The notes: generated by a model from the sequence alone, not told the origin. Shown: positions 1 through 12,428, counted from the stretch's first letter. The stretch: DNA of 64,000 bases from Reticulascus tulasneorum (GCA_001557505.1 LSAX01000005.1:1984001-2048000), one strand, 5' to 3'. Made by a program: numbers and translations.

Positions 1-76
1 TAGACTTCCTTCGACCACCTTGCGCTCAGTTTCTCGTGGCACGCTGCCCCTTTCCGGCTCATCCAGCACGTCCGCG

Positions 77-3000
77 ATGAGCTTCGCTATCGAGGTTCCT
101 GGGGAAGCCAATCCCCTCTCCTACCAGGAGCTTACTCGCGCTCTGTCACTGGCCCAGAGCCGCGACAACTCCCAACGAACTGCTGCAGGACAACAACTCA
201 AAGTTTGGGAACTTCTACCAGGCTACTTTTCTGGGCTGCAGGTGAGGCTCGCCCTGGTTGTGGTAAATAGGTAATGAGGCTCGTCGCTGACTTCATCTAC
301 GACAGACTGCTTACTTAGATAAATCGAATCCATATGACGCTCGGCTCCTGGCAATCATCCAGCTTAAGAACGGTATCGACAGATACTGGCGCGTCCAGCA
401 AATCATTAAGAGTGGGTTGCTGCCGGAGGAGAAGAATCTTATACGGCAGAGGCTATTTCAGGGAACGATAGACGAGCCAGACGAGCTTCTGACTGTACAC
501 AACTCCGTCGTGATTGCTAAAATCGTTCGGATTGACTACCCTCAAGAATGGCCCGATGCCCTATCAAGTGTCATCAACCTCCTTAGAGCGTCGAAGAACG
601 GAAACAAGAGACAGTTGGACAGCGGCCTGCAGATCCTCCTGCGGATAGTGAAGGAGCTTGGCACTGCTCGGATGAAGCGATCTCAGACAGCCCTGCAGTC
701 CGTCACTCCCGAGATCGTGTACCTGGTAGGAGAGATTTACTCCGAGAAAGTGGCGGTATGGGTGGATTTCGTCAAGAACGGCCGGGGCGAGGAAGACGAA
801 TGTAAGCTGGCTATGCAGAGCAGCCTCTCCGCGCTCAAGATTCTGCGACGTCTCTTGACCGTGGGATACGAATTCCCCCACCACGACAAGACTGTTCAGG
901 AGTTTTGGACTGTGACGCAGAATCACTTTGGCCTCATGCTGGGCTTCGTCATTAACAACCCTCCCGTGCATCCGGACGTGCAGCAGAGAGTTGGGAGACA
1001 CCTCTTGGGTTTCACCAAGCTGCACATCGACATGTCTGAGGCACACGCCGCCAGCTTTGTCGCCCTTCCCAACTGTATCCCGCTCGTCCATGCCTACTGG
1101 GACCTTGTAGTCCAATTTGCCGCAAATTTCGACAAGTCGGAGGGGATACACCAGCTGGGCAAGGTCAACCAGTGGTCGGAATCGGAACGCAAAGTCGACG
1201 GCTCTCTTTTGGAGAGGTTGGCCCTTAAGGGCTTGCTCTTGCTCAGGGTATGTCTCCGGATTGCCTTTTACCCCAAGACGACCTTCAAATATCGTAGTGC
1301 GGAAGCGAGAAAGGAGGAGGGCGAGGCCGTCGCACTCATCAAGGAAGGTCTCCTGAAGGACGAGTTTGTTCTGCAAATGGCCAACATCCTCATCACCAAA
1401 CTTTTCTTCTTCCGTGCGGTCGACATGGAGGAGTGGGAAGAAGACCCGGAGTGCTGGGAAGAGCGGGAGTCGGCCGAGGGCAACGCCTACGAGTGGGAAG
1501 TACGGCCATGTGCAGAGAGGCTGTTCCTCGATCTACTCACCAGCTATAAAAGCCTTATGATCCCCCCCCTCCTCTCTTACTTTGAGACAGCGAAGAATCC
1601 GCAAGCAGATGTCATCGCCAAAGAGTCGGTCTACGCGACTATTGGTTTGACAGCCCCGAACCTTGTTGATATCTTCGACTTTGATGGTCTTTTGGCGTCC
1701 ACTATCGCGCAAGACGCCCAAGGGTCCGGCCCCATGCACAAAGTGCTTCGCCGACGGATTGCTATCCTGCTGAGCCAGTGGGTTCCAGTAAAGGTTGCTG
1801 ACAGCAGCCGACCGCTAATATACAAAATATTCCACCATTTCATGAATCGAAATGATTCCAACAACGACATCGTGGTCAGGATGACGGCGGCGCGGCAGCT
1901 TCGCTGGATTGTAGACGATCTGGCATTTGACGCGGAGCAGTTCCTGCCTTACACCGCGGATGTTCTCAGAGAGCTTGTGGAGCTCGGCCAGATTGAACCG
2001 GATCAGAGCAAACTGGCTGTCTTCGAGACCATGCGGCTTCTCGTTATGCGCATGGAAGATCACGCGTCCCAGTTTGGCGATTTCATCATGTCTTCCATTC
2101 CTAAGCTGTGGGACGGGTTCATGGTGAAGGAGTACATGACCAAACAAGCCATCATCGCCGTGTTTAGCGCCTTGGTCATGTCCATGGGTAACGACTCGCA
2201 GAGGTACCAGCATTTCATGGTTCCCTTGCTGACCGAAGCCGCAACGCCGGGCTCTGAGACGCACATCCATTTGATTGACGAGTCGCTGGAACTATGGAAC
2301 TCCGTTTTGATCCAGAGCAACCCGCCCCTTTCACCCGAGATTATCAGCATTGCCCACCTGCTTCTGCCTCTTCTGGAGTATCAATCTGAGACGGCTTCGC
2401 AGGCACTGTTAGCCATAGAGTCCTACGTGCTCCTGGCGCCGGAAGCGGTGCTGGGGGATAGCCTCCGACAACCTACGCTGGTGGCACTGTCCGGGAACAT
2501 GGACAGCAAAAGCCGGGAGCGAGTAAGAGTTGGAACCGTCTGCGTCGAGTACCTCATCCGCGCCGCATCGGAACTTGGAGGGTCAGACGGGGTGTCAGTC
2601 TTGTTGAAGGACATGCTGGACACGAGCTTTCTATACAAGATTTTCGAGGCCATTCACGAGGCTTGGGAAGCCCATCAAACAACGGGACCAAAGAGGAAGG
2701 TCAGTAGACTAAACACCGTGACAGAGGGCGACTACTTTGCCATACTGGCACGGCTCGTATATGCGGATCCGACGCTCTTTGTAGCCATGCTCGCAAACTT
2801 TGGCCCGCTGGAGCAAGTCTGTCAGTGGTTGCTGGGTGAATGGTTCTCGCACCTCGGCAGTATGGACCACATCGAACGGCAGAAGCTCTACCTGTTGGCT
2901 CTGACTCGGTTGATGGAGCTGCAGCATCCGATGCAGAATATCGTTCTTGGGAAGTTGCAGGACTACTTCTCCATGTGGACGAACACCATCTCTGAGCTCC

Positions 3001-3254
3001 AGGACGGAGTTGTCAACGGTGCGGACTCGCTGATCTGGACGCAGCTAGAGCCAACGGATTATGATACACCAAAGAGCATCAGGGAGAGGGAGCTCGCTCA
3101 GAAGGACGCGGTACACACCGTAAACGCGCTGGATTTTGTGAAGGCTCGCCTACAGGATCTCGTGCAAAGAGTAGGCGGCGAGCAGCAATTCGAGATGGAA
3201 TGGGCTGTCAATGTCGACAAGGACTTGCTGCAGAAGTTTTCCGCGCTATCTTAG
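77..3254 (+). CDS. KAP120: Importin-beta family karyopherin, Kap120/importin-11 type
   Basis: Two exons, 77-241 and 306-3254, give about 1037 residues, the usual size for Kap120/importin-11. These proteins carry cargo, including ribosome-biogenesis factors, through nuclear pores in a Ran-dependent way. The N-terminus has the importin-N signature: the residues around SYQELTRALSLAQ and then KNGIDRYWR, which spans the intron junction. The rest is HEAT-repeat-like helical protein with no membrane segment. The acceptor at 305 was chosen over a nearby AG at 318 because only 305 keeps frame and restores the conserved DKSNPYDARLLAI segment; GCTGAC is a plausible branch site. The start at 77 is the first in-frame ATG before the importin-N domain. 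It is convergent with the oxidoreductase gene downstream. The family call is firm; the Kap120 subtype is inferred from the N-terminal pattern and length. Confidence 0.88.
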
Positions 3255-3539
3255 GAAGCTTAGTATGAAAGCTTGGTTATCGCCTCCGATGATTGGGGAT
3301 TGGACCATTGCATGATTGATAGATTGGCGCAACAAACAGATAGGCATGACGTTATGGATATGATTATGACTCCTGCCAATGGAGATGTGGAGATACGAAG
3401 CATCGTGGCATAGAGCACAGGATACGGCGCCGATGACTTGAGCGAAGGGTTCACTGCATAGGAAAGACCGCTCGGCAGATTGATGGCACAGAAGTTAGAG
3501 CAAGAAAAGACATCCTGGTTCCAAGATACCCGTATGATA

Positions 3540-4721
3540 TTACAGCTTGCTTTCCCCGTCCTGGGGGATCTTGACGACCACCTTCCCCCATGTCCCCCGG
3601 CTCCCAAGTGCCTTCAACGCGGCCGGAATTCTCTCCAGCCCGACGAATTCCTCATCCGTAAACTCGGTCCCGCGCAGCTTTCCCTCGGCAACGAGCTTCA
3701 TCAGCCCGGCCCACACGGAAATGACGGTCTGCTTCTCGTGCACGGCATACTGGCCCCAGTGGATGCCGACGAGGCTGATGTTCTTGAGCAGGACCTTGTT
3801 CATGGCCACCTTCTCGATCTGGCCAGCCGCGAAGCCGACCACAAGAATGCGGCCGTTCCATGCCGTGCACTTTGTGCTGGCGTCCACCATGCCCACGGGG
3901 TCGTAGACGATGTCGACGCCGCGGCCCTTTGGCGTGAGTTTCTTGACCTGCGCGGGCCAGGAGGGGTCCTTATAGGAAACAACGTGGTCGGCGCCGAAGG
4001 AGGTGGCGACCTCGAGCTTGCGCGGGCTACCAGCAGTAGCTATCACAATCGCGCCGAAGGCTTTGGCAACTGAAGATGTGTCAGGCCACCACGACTAGAG
4101 TAAGCTAGGGCAGGAAAGTCACATACTTTGCACAGCGGCGAGGCCTACTCCGCCGGCCGCGGCGTGAATGAGAACATAATCACCCGCCTTGATCCCCGCC
4201 CTCACCACCAAAGCCCCGTAGCTCGTCGGCGCAGTCACAAACAGGCCGGCTGCTTGCTGGAACGACCAGCCCTCCGGCACGGGAAGCAATCCGACCTCCT
4301 TGGCGCACACCCTGTCTGCGAATGCGCCTTGGGCGGCGCCGAAGACTTTGGCGCCGACGGGGAACTTGGGGGATGCGGACTTGCTGGGCGTGGAGAGTAC
4401 GACGCCGGAGAATTCAGCACCTGCCACCCAGGGGAAAGCTGCGATGACGGTTTAGCGTAACATGGTAGGCGGGCGAAGAACTTGAGCTTACGAGGCTGGT
4501 TCTGGTATTTGCCCTGGACTTGAAGGATGTCGAAGAAGTTGGTCGCAGCGGCATGGATCTCAATCAGATAGTCGTCCTCATTTGGGACGGGATCCGGAAT
4601 GTCTGTGACCTTCAACTCCGAAGGGCCCTGGGAAGTCTGTTAATTTCTGAAGCAAGATAGACATTCTGGTCGTCCTCGGCATGCTGACCTTTACATATGC
4701 CTTCACTTCAATGCCCTTCAT
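3540..4721 (-). CDS. Zinc-type alcohol dehydrogenase-like / NADPH:quinone oxidoreductase (MDR superfamily)
   Basis: Four exons read on the minus strand: 4721-4689, 4627-4492, 4438-4127 and 4069-3540, giving 336 residues. The protein looks like a zeta-crystallin-type quinone reductase, which reduces quinones or activated alkenes with NADPH. Visible signatures are the GroES-like N-terminal fold with the conserved PFPWVAGAEFSGVV segment, the nucleotide-binding loop AAAGGVGLAAVQ, the FGADHVVSY segment and YDPVGMVD in the Rossmann half. The structural-zinc cysteine cluster of classical alcohol dehydrogenases is absent, as expected for the quinone-reductase branch. Exon 1 codes for only 11 residues; it was accepted because the splice restores a normal MKGIEVKAYVK start, although its donor (GTCAGC) is weak. 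The substrate cannot be told from sequence. Confidence 0.85.
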
Positions 4722-6558
4722 CTTGGCTTAACGACTCCTTGCAAAGACAGCCTTTGTCTTCAGTATAGTAATTTGAGGAATTACAAGCTTGCACAACGAA
4801 ATGAATTGAGTTTATTGTATTGTACAGATGTAAATGATGTAGAATGTCAGATAATCACCGAACGAAGCGTTAAAGCTTACACCGGCGGCATTCGCCCGCG
4901 TTAATATTTCGAGAGTCTCGGAGAGCTGAGGGGCAGCCGAGGCATCGACCAGGATGCCCGTAATTGGCTACCACCCCCGGGGGACCTTTAGCGGGATCTA
5001 AAGCGTGGTCGCATAGTTTCTACAAGAGCATGGGCTTTGCGCTTGAATTAATTTGCAAGGGACGTTTTGCTCAGCGGCAGCAAATTGTGGCGGCCATCTC
5101 GTCGGACGACCTTCCAGGTGTGGCTGAAGCAGATGCGATCGTGAAGTGCATTACCGACCGAGCCTAAGAAACAGTCTCGTGCAGCTGCACACACTTGCAT
5201 ACCTATCATCTGCACCGGATCGGGAAGCCGGGCAGTTGGCTTGGAACGATGGCCAGCCTTAGCAGATTTAATCGAGGATGGGAGCTCGACAGGACTCTGA
5301 CGATCTTGCGTGGGACCGGAGCGAGGAGCTCTGGGGAAAGCAATGAAGGCAGCAGTCCCGGTCAGCCTCAGCGTGTCGCACAACTGACGCTTTTGACGAG
5401 AAGATATTCGCAAAACCTGCAACCTTGGTCACCCCATTAATCATTGGCAGCTTCAATGTGCTCTATCCCATATGCATTGAGGCTCTTTCTGCTAATGTTC
5501 CTGCCGGCCAGGTGTTGGAAGCTCCCGGCGATACTCCTAATGACACTCTATGTGGTGAACCTTGACTCCATCTCCGCGAGAGGGCATTTCACTGTCGCAT
5601 CAGGTCCGTCAAGATACCCGGGGTAACAGATTCCCTCTAAACTCCTCTTATATACATACCACCTATCGTCTGCGCTGGATCGGGAAGGTCGGACAGTTGG
5701 CTCAGAAAGATAGATACAACCGATACTAGAATTAAATAGATACTGCGGAGAGATCTGGCCTGTTAGAGTCGGGATGACCGTCCGCGGAGACGAAGAAGGT
5801 GGTGGACGGCCGTGGAAGCTGCATTTGTTAGCGGGACAGATTACCTGGGTAGGTATTTCTATTTGCATCGCGGCGGAGGTACTTTGCCCATGCCCGAGAT
5901 CAAGTCTTCGCTAGCAGGTCCCTAACAAACCCGTACGACTCCATCGCATTCGAGATTCAATTGACCAGGAGTCAGCGGTCTATTGTGCTTGTACTTTCAA
6001 CTCGCACGGCAGACCAGCTACCTTGCCTAGCCCAGGTACCTTGGTTAACACTGCAGTGACGAACTGCACGGGTATCTCCAGGACCGTTGGTCGTGGAGAG
6101 TCGATGGAAGCTAATACTGGTGGGATTGAACCCTGAAGATAAGTTACCTATTCTGCCATTCATGCTGTACCTTCGGACAGGTCAGTGTACCTAGCCGACC
6201 CCCCGCCAAAACCCTGACGCACATTCGGGATTGTTGCCCACAGGCCGAGCGACCCGCAGCGCACTGCAGCCAGCGAAACTAACTACCTGTATTTAGTTAG
6301 TTGGGTAGGTAATCAGTGAACAGCTTGGGGAGGTACAGTGCTCCAATGCAGATCCGCTCTGCAGTTATCGAGTCAAGGCTGCCTTCGGCGGGTACGAATC
6401 ATCACGTCACCTAACTGGTTTGCCCAACTTTCTCCATTCTCTCTCTTCCATTACACAAGCCACGGCACATCACCACCGGATTACTGCAACCCTTAAACCT
6501 GCAACACGAAACCCATCGTCTCGGCACCTTTTGATTCTCTTTCAACTCAAATCCGGGC
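4722..6558. other. Gene-free interval of about 1.8 kb with a diverged short repeat
   Basis: No open frame here looks like protein. It holds the upstream regions of the oxidoreductase (left) and DSK2 (right). Two related segments lie at 5201-5241 and 5661-5702. They match over about 41 bases and differ by five transitions and one single-base gap. Further weak similarity may continue for some tens of bases beyond the core. The DSK2-proximal end (about 6420-6550) is pyrimidine-rich, as in many fungal promoters and 5' leaders. Confidence 0.5.
5201..5702 (+). repeat. Diverged direct repeat (5201-5241 and 5661-5702)
   Basis: The two copies share ACCTATC, GGATCGGGAAG and CAGTTGGCT in the same order and spacing. 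All base substitutions between them in my alignment are transitions (A/G or C/T), with one extra G. That pattern is compatible with repeat-induced point mutation or simple age. The family identity is unknown. Confidence 0.4.
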
Positions 6559-7892
6559 ATGGCCGACAACGCCGATGGCGGCAGTCCTGCCGATATCACC
6601 TTCAAGGTGAAGACGGGCCAGGATAGCACCCACACCATCACAATGTCCGAGGCTGCCACTGTCCAGGACCTCAAGGCCAAGCTGGCCGGCGAGGACTTTG
6701 AGAATGTCCCTGCCGAGCGACAACGCCTCATCTACTCGGGCCGCGTAATGAAGAACGACGACCCGCTGAGCACCTACAAGATCAAGGCAAACAACACCAT
6801 TCACATGGTCAAGAGCGCAGCCAGCAACCCCACTCCTCAACCCGCCACTTCCACGCCCACGCCAGCTGCCGTACCCGGCAACATGGCCGCCGGCACCGCC
6901 AACAACATCCTCGCTGGCCTGACTGGTGCCCGGTATGCTGGCCAGATCAACCTGCCTAGCCGGGAGGCATTCGGCGCAGACGGAGGAGTAAGTCCGCGCA
7001 GCGCATGTGGCTTTGGAGGCGAGAGGACCCGAGCTAATCCGCGAACCAGATGGGTGCCCCCCCGAGCGACGATCAAATGGCGCAGATGCTGAGCGACCCA
7101 TCCATGATGCAGACCATGAACGCTGCCCTGGACAACCCCGACTTTATCAATTACATGATCCAGAGCAATCCCCACCTGCGCAACATGCCGAACGCTCGAG
7201 AGATCATCCAATCCCCTTTCATGCGAAACATGATGACGAATCCTGATATGCTCCGGTCGGTCATGCGAATGCAGCGAAACATGGCGGGAGGAGGCGGCGG
7301 AAGTGCCTTCCCAGCTCCTGGCGCGACGGATACCACGCCTGCAGACGCCGCGGCCGCTGGCGCTGGTGGCAACACCAACGCCCCGGCGAACCCCTTCGGC
7401 TTTCCAGGCATGGGCGGCGGCTTCCCGGGGATGGGCGATATGGCTACGTTGTTCGGGCCTGGTAGCCCGTTTGCCCCTCCTCAACAAGGGACTGGCGCTG
7501 GTGCAGCGGCTGGAGGAGATGCGCAAAACACAGCAGCTCAAGGCACCGGCGCATCGCCGCAGAGCCCCCCGAACGCAGCAGCGAATCCGTTCGCGGCACT
7601 TTTCAACCCGGCAGCGTTTGGCGGCCAGGGCCAACCCCAGGGACAAGCGGCAAATCCTTTCGGCAACCCTCAAGCCACCCCGGAGATGATGCAGCAGATG
7701 ATGCAGATGTGGGGAATGGGGGCACCAGCCGCGGCTGCCCCCCCAGATACCCGGCCGCCGGAGGAGAGATATGCTGAGCAGCTCCGCCAGCTGAACGATA
7801 TGGGCTTCTTCGATTTCGACAGGAATGTGGCGGCGCTGAGACGGAGCGGGGGCAGCGTACAAGGCGCTATCGAACATCTTCTCAGTGGATGA
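6559..7892 (+). CDS. DSK2: Ubiquilin, UBL-UBA proteasome shuttle Dsk2
   Basis: Exons 6559-6987 and 7050-7892 give 423 residues. Ubiquilins bind ubiquitylated clients and deliver them to the proteasome, and they act in ERAD. The N-terminal ubiquitin-like domain spans roughly residues 11-86 (ITFKVKTGQDS through NTIHMVKS). An STI1-like segment rich in methionine and asparagine follows at about 144-225 (SDPSMMQTMNAALDNPDF). The centre is low-complexity, rich in glycine, alanine, proline and NPF-like repeats. The UBA domain occupies about 379-423, with the canonical LNDMGFFD loop. The intron joins FGADGG to MGAPPSDD in phase 0. The window also encodes HRD3 and a transmembrane RING ligase, both in the same broad quality-control field but not adjacent. 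Confidence 0.93.
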
Positions 7893-8493
7893 TTACGCTT
7901 CGAGAGGCGTTCCTGGGAGAAACGCCGGGTCTGAGGGTCCCAGGTGGTGCAGATACATTTCGCGGAGATCGAGTAACGCTTAAGGGGACGGCATAGGGGG
8001 GAAGAGGCTTGTCGGGATGCACATACCCTGCCTTGAGCTTAAGAGAGGCCAGTACTAGTTTTCTGGGCCGTACATTCAGTCGATAGGAAATGACTATGGA
8101 TCATGATTTTATGCTAATGCGATGTGATGTGATTCCGTGCGCCAGGCCTTTGATATGTAACATGTGCAGATGTGTCTTGAACTACCTAACCTCCACCGAT
8201 GCGCTGAAATGACGCGCTATTCCTACCTTTTCCAATGACCAATTTCCTAAAAAGTCCCGAATCTTACCTGCTTTACTTGTTGAAGTCCTTTTTGAGTCAG
8301 TGGTCTTGATCTGTGGTTGAAGCTACTCATTGGCATCCACCCCAGGATACGTACAAAAAATGGCGACCGGAATCTTCTCACCACCACATCTCATCTCTCC
8401 AACTCCAAACTCACTCATCGAACGCAATACCACCAGGAGAGTCTCCAATTCACGCAGTAATTATGACCTAGACATTATAAAAATGTAGCAATC
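7893..8493. other. Intergenic, DSK2 3' region and NPR2 promoter
   Basis: About 600 bases without a credible coding frame. The left half is the DSK2 3' untranslated and terminator region. The right half, from roughly 8340, is CA/CT-rich and presumably holds the NPR2 promoter and leader. I see no repeat or RNA gene. Confidence 0.5.
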
Positions 8494-9896
8494 ATGATAC
8501 AGGGGATATTCTACGCCAGATTCTTCCCTCAAGAAGGTCAGTACTCTCACCATCTCACTCATCCATGCTGCCCTCCCCACCCCGCCACCAAAGTTGCCTC
8601 ACGAGAGCACGAAACTAACAGGAAACCCTCCCCGCCCAGGTCCCAAAGTCGTAGCCCAATCGCCGCCGGGCTGCATCGTGCCCTCGGCGGGCGTGACCAA
8701 GCCGCCGCTGATCAACTTCGACGTGCTGCAGGAGTACATCATCCCGCGCAAGGCGTTCTGCAACCGCTACGTGACGGTGACGGACGCCGACTCGACGCAC
8801 GCGGTGCTGGGCTTCCCCGTGCTGATCCCGCACGCAAAGTACCAGCGCAACGAGTTCATCTTCAACTTCGGGCTCGTGCTGGACGCCGATGTCGACCAGA
8901 TCCCCTTCGAGCGCGTCGTGCGCCGCCTGGCCGTGACGTTCGCCGAGATGGAGAAGCAGAACGAGTATCTGAGCCTCGAGGGCGGGCGCACCGGCGGCGG
9001 GAGGAGGCCGATTGAGAGCTTGCTGGAGATTGTGAAGGAGGACCTGAACAACTACGGGGAGTGCATGATTCCCGTTGGTGGGTCTACCTCTTTCTAGACC
9101 TAGAGAAGAGAAACGAGTGTACTGATGAACCCTCACAGACGAGGCCAACACGATCAACATGAAGCTCTTCCCCCATCACAAGAACCCGCCCGAGGTCAAA
9201 GGCTGGCACGTCCCCGTCTCCAAGATGAAGTTCGACACCGTCGTCGACCCGACCTGGGACCTGACGCTGCAGAAGGTCATCGCCCACATCGACGGCGTCT
9301 CGGACGTGCGCCGCATCGCCTGGGCAGCCGACGTCTCCCTCGACCTCGCCAAGACGGCGCTGCGCCACCTGCTCTACTACGACACCATCCTCCTGCTTGA
9401 CATGTTCTTCTTCGGCTCCTGCTACGCCCCGCGCCCGGGCGTGCACGACTTCGTCGCCAACGCCGATGGCATCGTCGACGAGTGCGCGGCCTACGTCTGC
9501 ATCCACAACCGCCAGCGCCTGAGCAACTTCCAGCTCGTCCGCCTCATGACCAGCTTCTGCGTCGGCCGCAGCGTCATGGAGTGGCTGCGCGGCCACCAGG
9601 AGGCCGGCCTCGACGTGCTGCGCTACGTGGATGTGCGCAGGCTGGTGCAGTTCGGCGTTATCAAGGGGTGCTTATACCGCGTGCACAAGTTCGTCGTCTC
9701 TAAGCAGTACCTCGCCGCCATCGCTACGGGACAGGCGCGGCCGAGGGCCGGCGGCGACCCGCTGCAGAGGTACACGGATGGGTGCCACACGTTTGACCAG
9801 ATCATCACGGAGGAGAACATGGCAGACGCGGAGATCATGGAGAAGCTGAAAACCCTGCCTGTGCCGAGTGGGGACTTGACGGTATTCTATCGATGA
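8494..9896 (+). CDS. NPR2: Nitrogen permease regulator 2 (Nprl2), GATOR1/SEACIT subunit
   Basis: Exons 8494-8536, 8640-9077 and 9139-9896 give 412 residues. Npr2 with Npr3 and Iml1 forms the complex that restrains TORC1 at the vacuole when amino acids, especially nitrogen sources, are scarce. The start MIQGIFYARFFPQEG joined to PKVVAQSPPGCIVP is the characteristic Nprl2 opening, and this join fixes both the 14-codon first exon and its splice. The longin-type N-terminal domain continues through YIIPRKAFCNRY and FNFGLVLDAD. The C-terminal half has winged-helix-like character (LTLQKVIAHIDGVSDVRRIA, LLYYDTILLLDMFFFGSCYAP). The ending TFDQIITEENMADAEIMEKL is also typical. Codon use in exons 2 and 3 is strongly GC-ending. 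It is not linked here to other SEACIT genes. Confidence 0.92.
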
Positions 9897-10016
9897 AAAG
9901 ATACCCAACAGGCTGCCCGGGGATATCATAGTTAGGCTGTTGGTGTATATCGTTCCTATAGTATACAAGGGGGTTTGCACATGGTGTTACATGGTCTACA
10001 TAGTGCTGGCGGCTCG

Positions 10017-12038
10017 TCACCAGCTATAATCTCCCTTGTTATCCTTTTCCTGTTCCGCACGATTGCGCCTCACACTGGCTTTGGGAAACTTGATGTCCGG
10101 GTTGTTGGCCACCGTGAGCTCCTCCTCTTCCGCCTCAATCTTCTCCTGGAGCATCTTCCGGAGCTCTTTTTTGTCCAGCTTCTTACCGTCCGCCTCGGCT
10201 AGTTCTGCTAACGCGCCCATCGTGACACGCGTCTTGCCCTTAAACGGCTCCCCGGCGTACGTCTGTCCGGACTGTTCCCAATCCTCGTCGCTCACCACCT
10301 CGATGATCCGGACGTTGTGCTTCCCCTTCCGGAGAATCAAAATGCGGCCATCAATTAGGAAGTTCTGTACATCAGCAGGGAACCAGAGCTTGATCGGCGT
10401 CCAATCCAAATTGCCGGGTATCAGCCCTTTCATATCCTTTCCTGGCGCCGCCGCGACGTAGGCACCCCTTGCTTTAGCGATCCGGTTGGCGTCGCTTGCG
10501 CTCTCCGCTAGGCCGGCTGCGAGCAGGATCCTGGCGATTCCCTTGCTGTAGATGAGCGACTTTGGCAGCTGCATGTCCATCCTCGGGGCGTTGTTGGGTG
10601 TCGTAGGATGTCCTTCAACTGCAGTATAGCCCGGCTGTGGGAAGCCCGCCTCCTGGGGAGTGACGGGGGCAACTGCCGGTCCTCCTCCGTACATGAACTG
10701 GTGCTGCTGCTGTTCGCGTATGGCTACATCGGCGCCGTGGACCAAGGATAGAACCTCAAAGGCCAGGGTGTGCTGCGCGGTCCGCTTGGGCGGGTCCAAC
10801 GCGTGCGTCTCCATTAAGGTTTGAATATCGGCCGTCGGCAGGAAAGTGAAGAGCTTGAGCAGCCGCTCCACGTCGTCGTCTGGCCGCCTGACGAAGTAGC
10901 CGTACAAGTCAAAAGCGCTCGTCTTGTGCTGGTCGAGCCATACCGCATTCCCTGCGCTCTTGCCAAATTTCGCGCCGGAGCTATCAGTCAACAGCGGTAC
11001 GGTAAACCCGATCGGATCGTCCTGCCAAGTCTCCGGCATCTTCATGTGAGGTGCTTCTTCGCTAGATCGGATGAGCTTGAGAGCCTCGCAACCGGCCACG
11101 ATGTTTCCAAACTGGTCAGAACCACCGATCTGCATCTGAACGCCGAGCTTCGAGTACAGATGCCAAAAGTCCCACCCTTGCATCATGGGGTAGATGAACT
11201 CGGCTAGGGACATGCCATCCCCTTCCTCCATTCTGCGCTTGACGCTGCACACCGTGTTAGTCCTCGGACGGGTTGAAAAGGGCTTGTACGAAGCTTACGT
11301 GTCTCGGGACAGCATAGGCCCTATCCTCGTGTACCTGCCCAATCTCTTCATCACATCGTACAACGGCAAACTCTGCCACCACATGTTGTTGTTCACCAGA
11401 TGCCGCCGCGTCGCCCAATCCTTCTGGTAGCCGTATTTCCTCCCTAGATCCTCAGCGTTTTGCCATATCTTTTTCAGCTGGTAGTGGATTTTGGTGATGT
11501 TCATCGAGACCTCGCTGTTCTTCATAATATCCCGGGACTGCAACCGATCTGTCGGGTCGCCTATCCTGCCGGTAGCGCCGCCAACCAACGACACAGCCGT
11601 ATAGCCATGGAAATACATCCAGAAGAGGGTCATGTGTGGGAGCAGGTGCCCGATGTGGAGGGAGTCGGCTGTGGGGTCTACTCCGACATATCCTCCAATT
11701 CTCTTAGTCCTCATGAGCTCTTTGATCTGTGGAGGTCTCCTAAATATCTTGGTTCAGTACGGTAGCAGAAAAGGCTTCAGACGCTTGAATTACCCTGCTA
11801 CATCCTTCACGAAGCCGCGCTCCTCGAAAATGTCCCACAGGTTCCGGACTTTGCCTTGTTGGATTGCTTCAGCCTGCTCTGCCCATTTGCGATCAGCTTC
11901 GCTGAGCTTCTGTATAACCTTCTGGCCGATCCACCGTGGCCGTTGCGACTGCAGCGAGTGGGCCACTCGAGTCCGCATACATCTTCGACAGGTGTTGGGT
12001 CCTGCATCGGGAAGCCTAGACCGCAAAGCGGAAGACAT
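10017..12038 (-). CDS. cyt-18: Mitochondrial tyrosyl-tRNA synthetase (CYT-18 orthologue)
   Basis: Exons 12038-11794, 11739-11299 and 11244-10017 give 637 residues. The enzyme charges mitochondrial tRNA-Tyr. In Neurospora and related Pezizomycotina its orthologue also folds group I introns. The class I motifs are HIGH at residues 110-113 and KFGKS at 321-325. The tyrosine-binding segment [22 protein letters not shown] is present. The first ~60 residues contain an arginine-rich, targeting-like stretch. They are followed by a helical segment ([15 protein letters not shown]) corresponding to the fungal N-terminal extension that includes helix H0 in CYT-18. A low-complexity insertion rich in G, P and Q sits between the helical domain and the S4-like C-terminus. 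It is divergent from SDHD with 390 bases between starts. The splicing role is inferred from orthology only. Confidence 0.93.
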
Positions 12039-12428
12039 CGTGAGGCAAGGAATCGCTTGGAACTGCCTTTACACAGCCATGAGTAGAATCAAAGAGAAAA
12101 ACGAAAAGAAGAACACGATTGGGAGAAACGAAAATTACAATGGCGCATGGTCACCCACGAAAATCGCCTTGAGCTCAACCCCTACGATCCAAGAGCTCGA
12201 AAAAAAGGTATGGATAGCACCAAGAATACCCGAAGTTCACCCGCTCGGGAGAGATCGCTATGCCTGAGGCGGCATTTTCTTGAACGGAAAAAGCCAGCCA
12301 ATCATAAAGCTTCGAATTCAGATCCTCGGCAATACTATCAGCGGCTTTCTCATCCTTGCATCATCCATTGCACTTCTTAACGACCTCCATCTCAAATTCG
12401 CAATTGAACGCCTGGGTCAAAGATCAAC
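12039..12428. promoter_or_regulatory. Shared divergent promoter of mitochondrial TyrRS and SDHD
   Basis: These 390 bases separate the start codons of two divergently transcribed nuclear genes for mitochondrial proteins. A CCAAT pentamer lies at 12298-12302, about 130 bases upstream of the SDHD start, in the spacing range where fungal CCAAT-binding (HAP) complexes act. A bidirectional role is inferred from layout; transcription starts cannot be seen. Confidence 0.4.

Noticed and set aside
564..1376. Open minus-strand frame of 270 codons opposite KAP120
   Set aside because: It overlaps a well-supported importin coding region, and its composition looks like a shadow frame, with no family motif.
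6100..6160. tRNA-like T-arm on the minus strand (GGGTTCAATCCC)
   Set aside because: The five-base stem does not pair correctly and no acceptor or anticodon arm could be fitted.
6837..7877. Minus-strand frame of 346 codons over DSK2
   Set aside because: Histidine/arginine-rich shadow of a GC-rich coding exon; DSK2 has clear UBL and UBA domains on the other strand.
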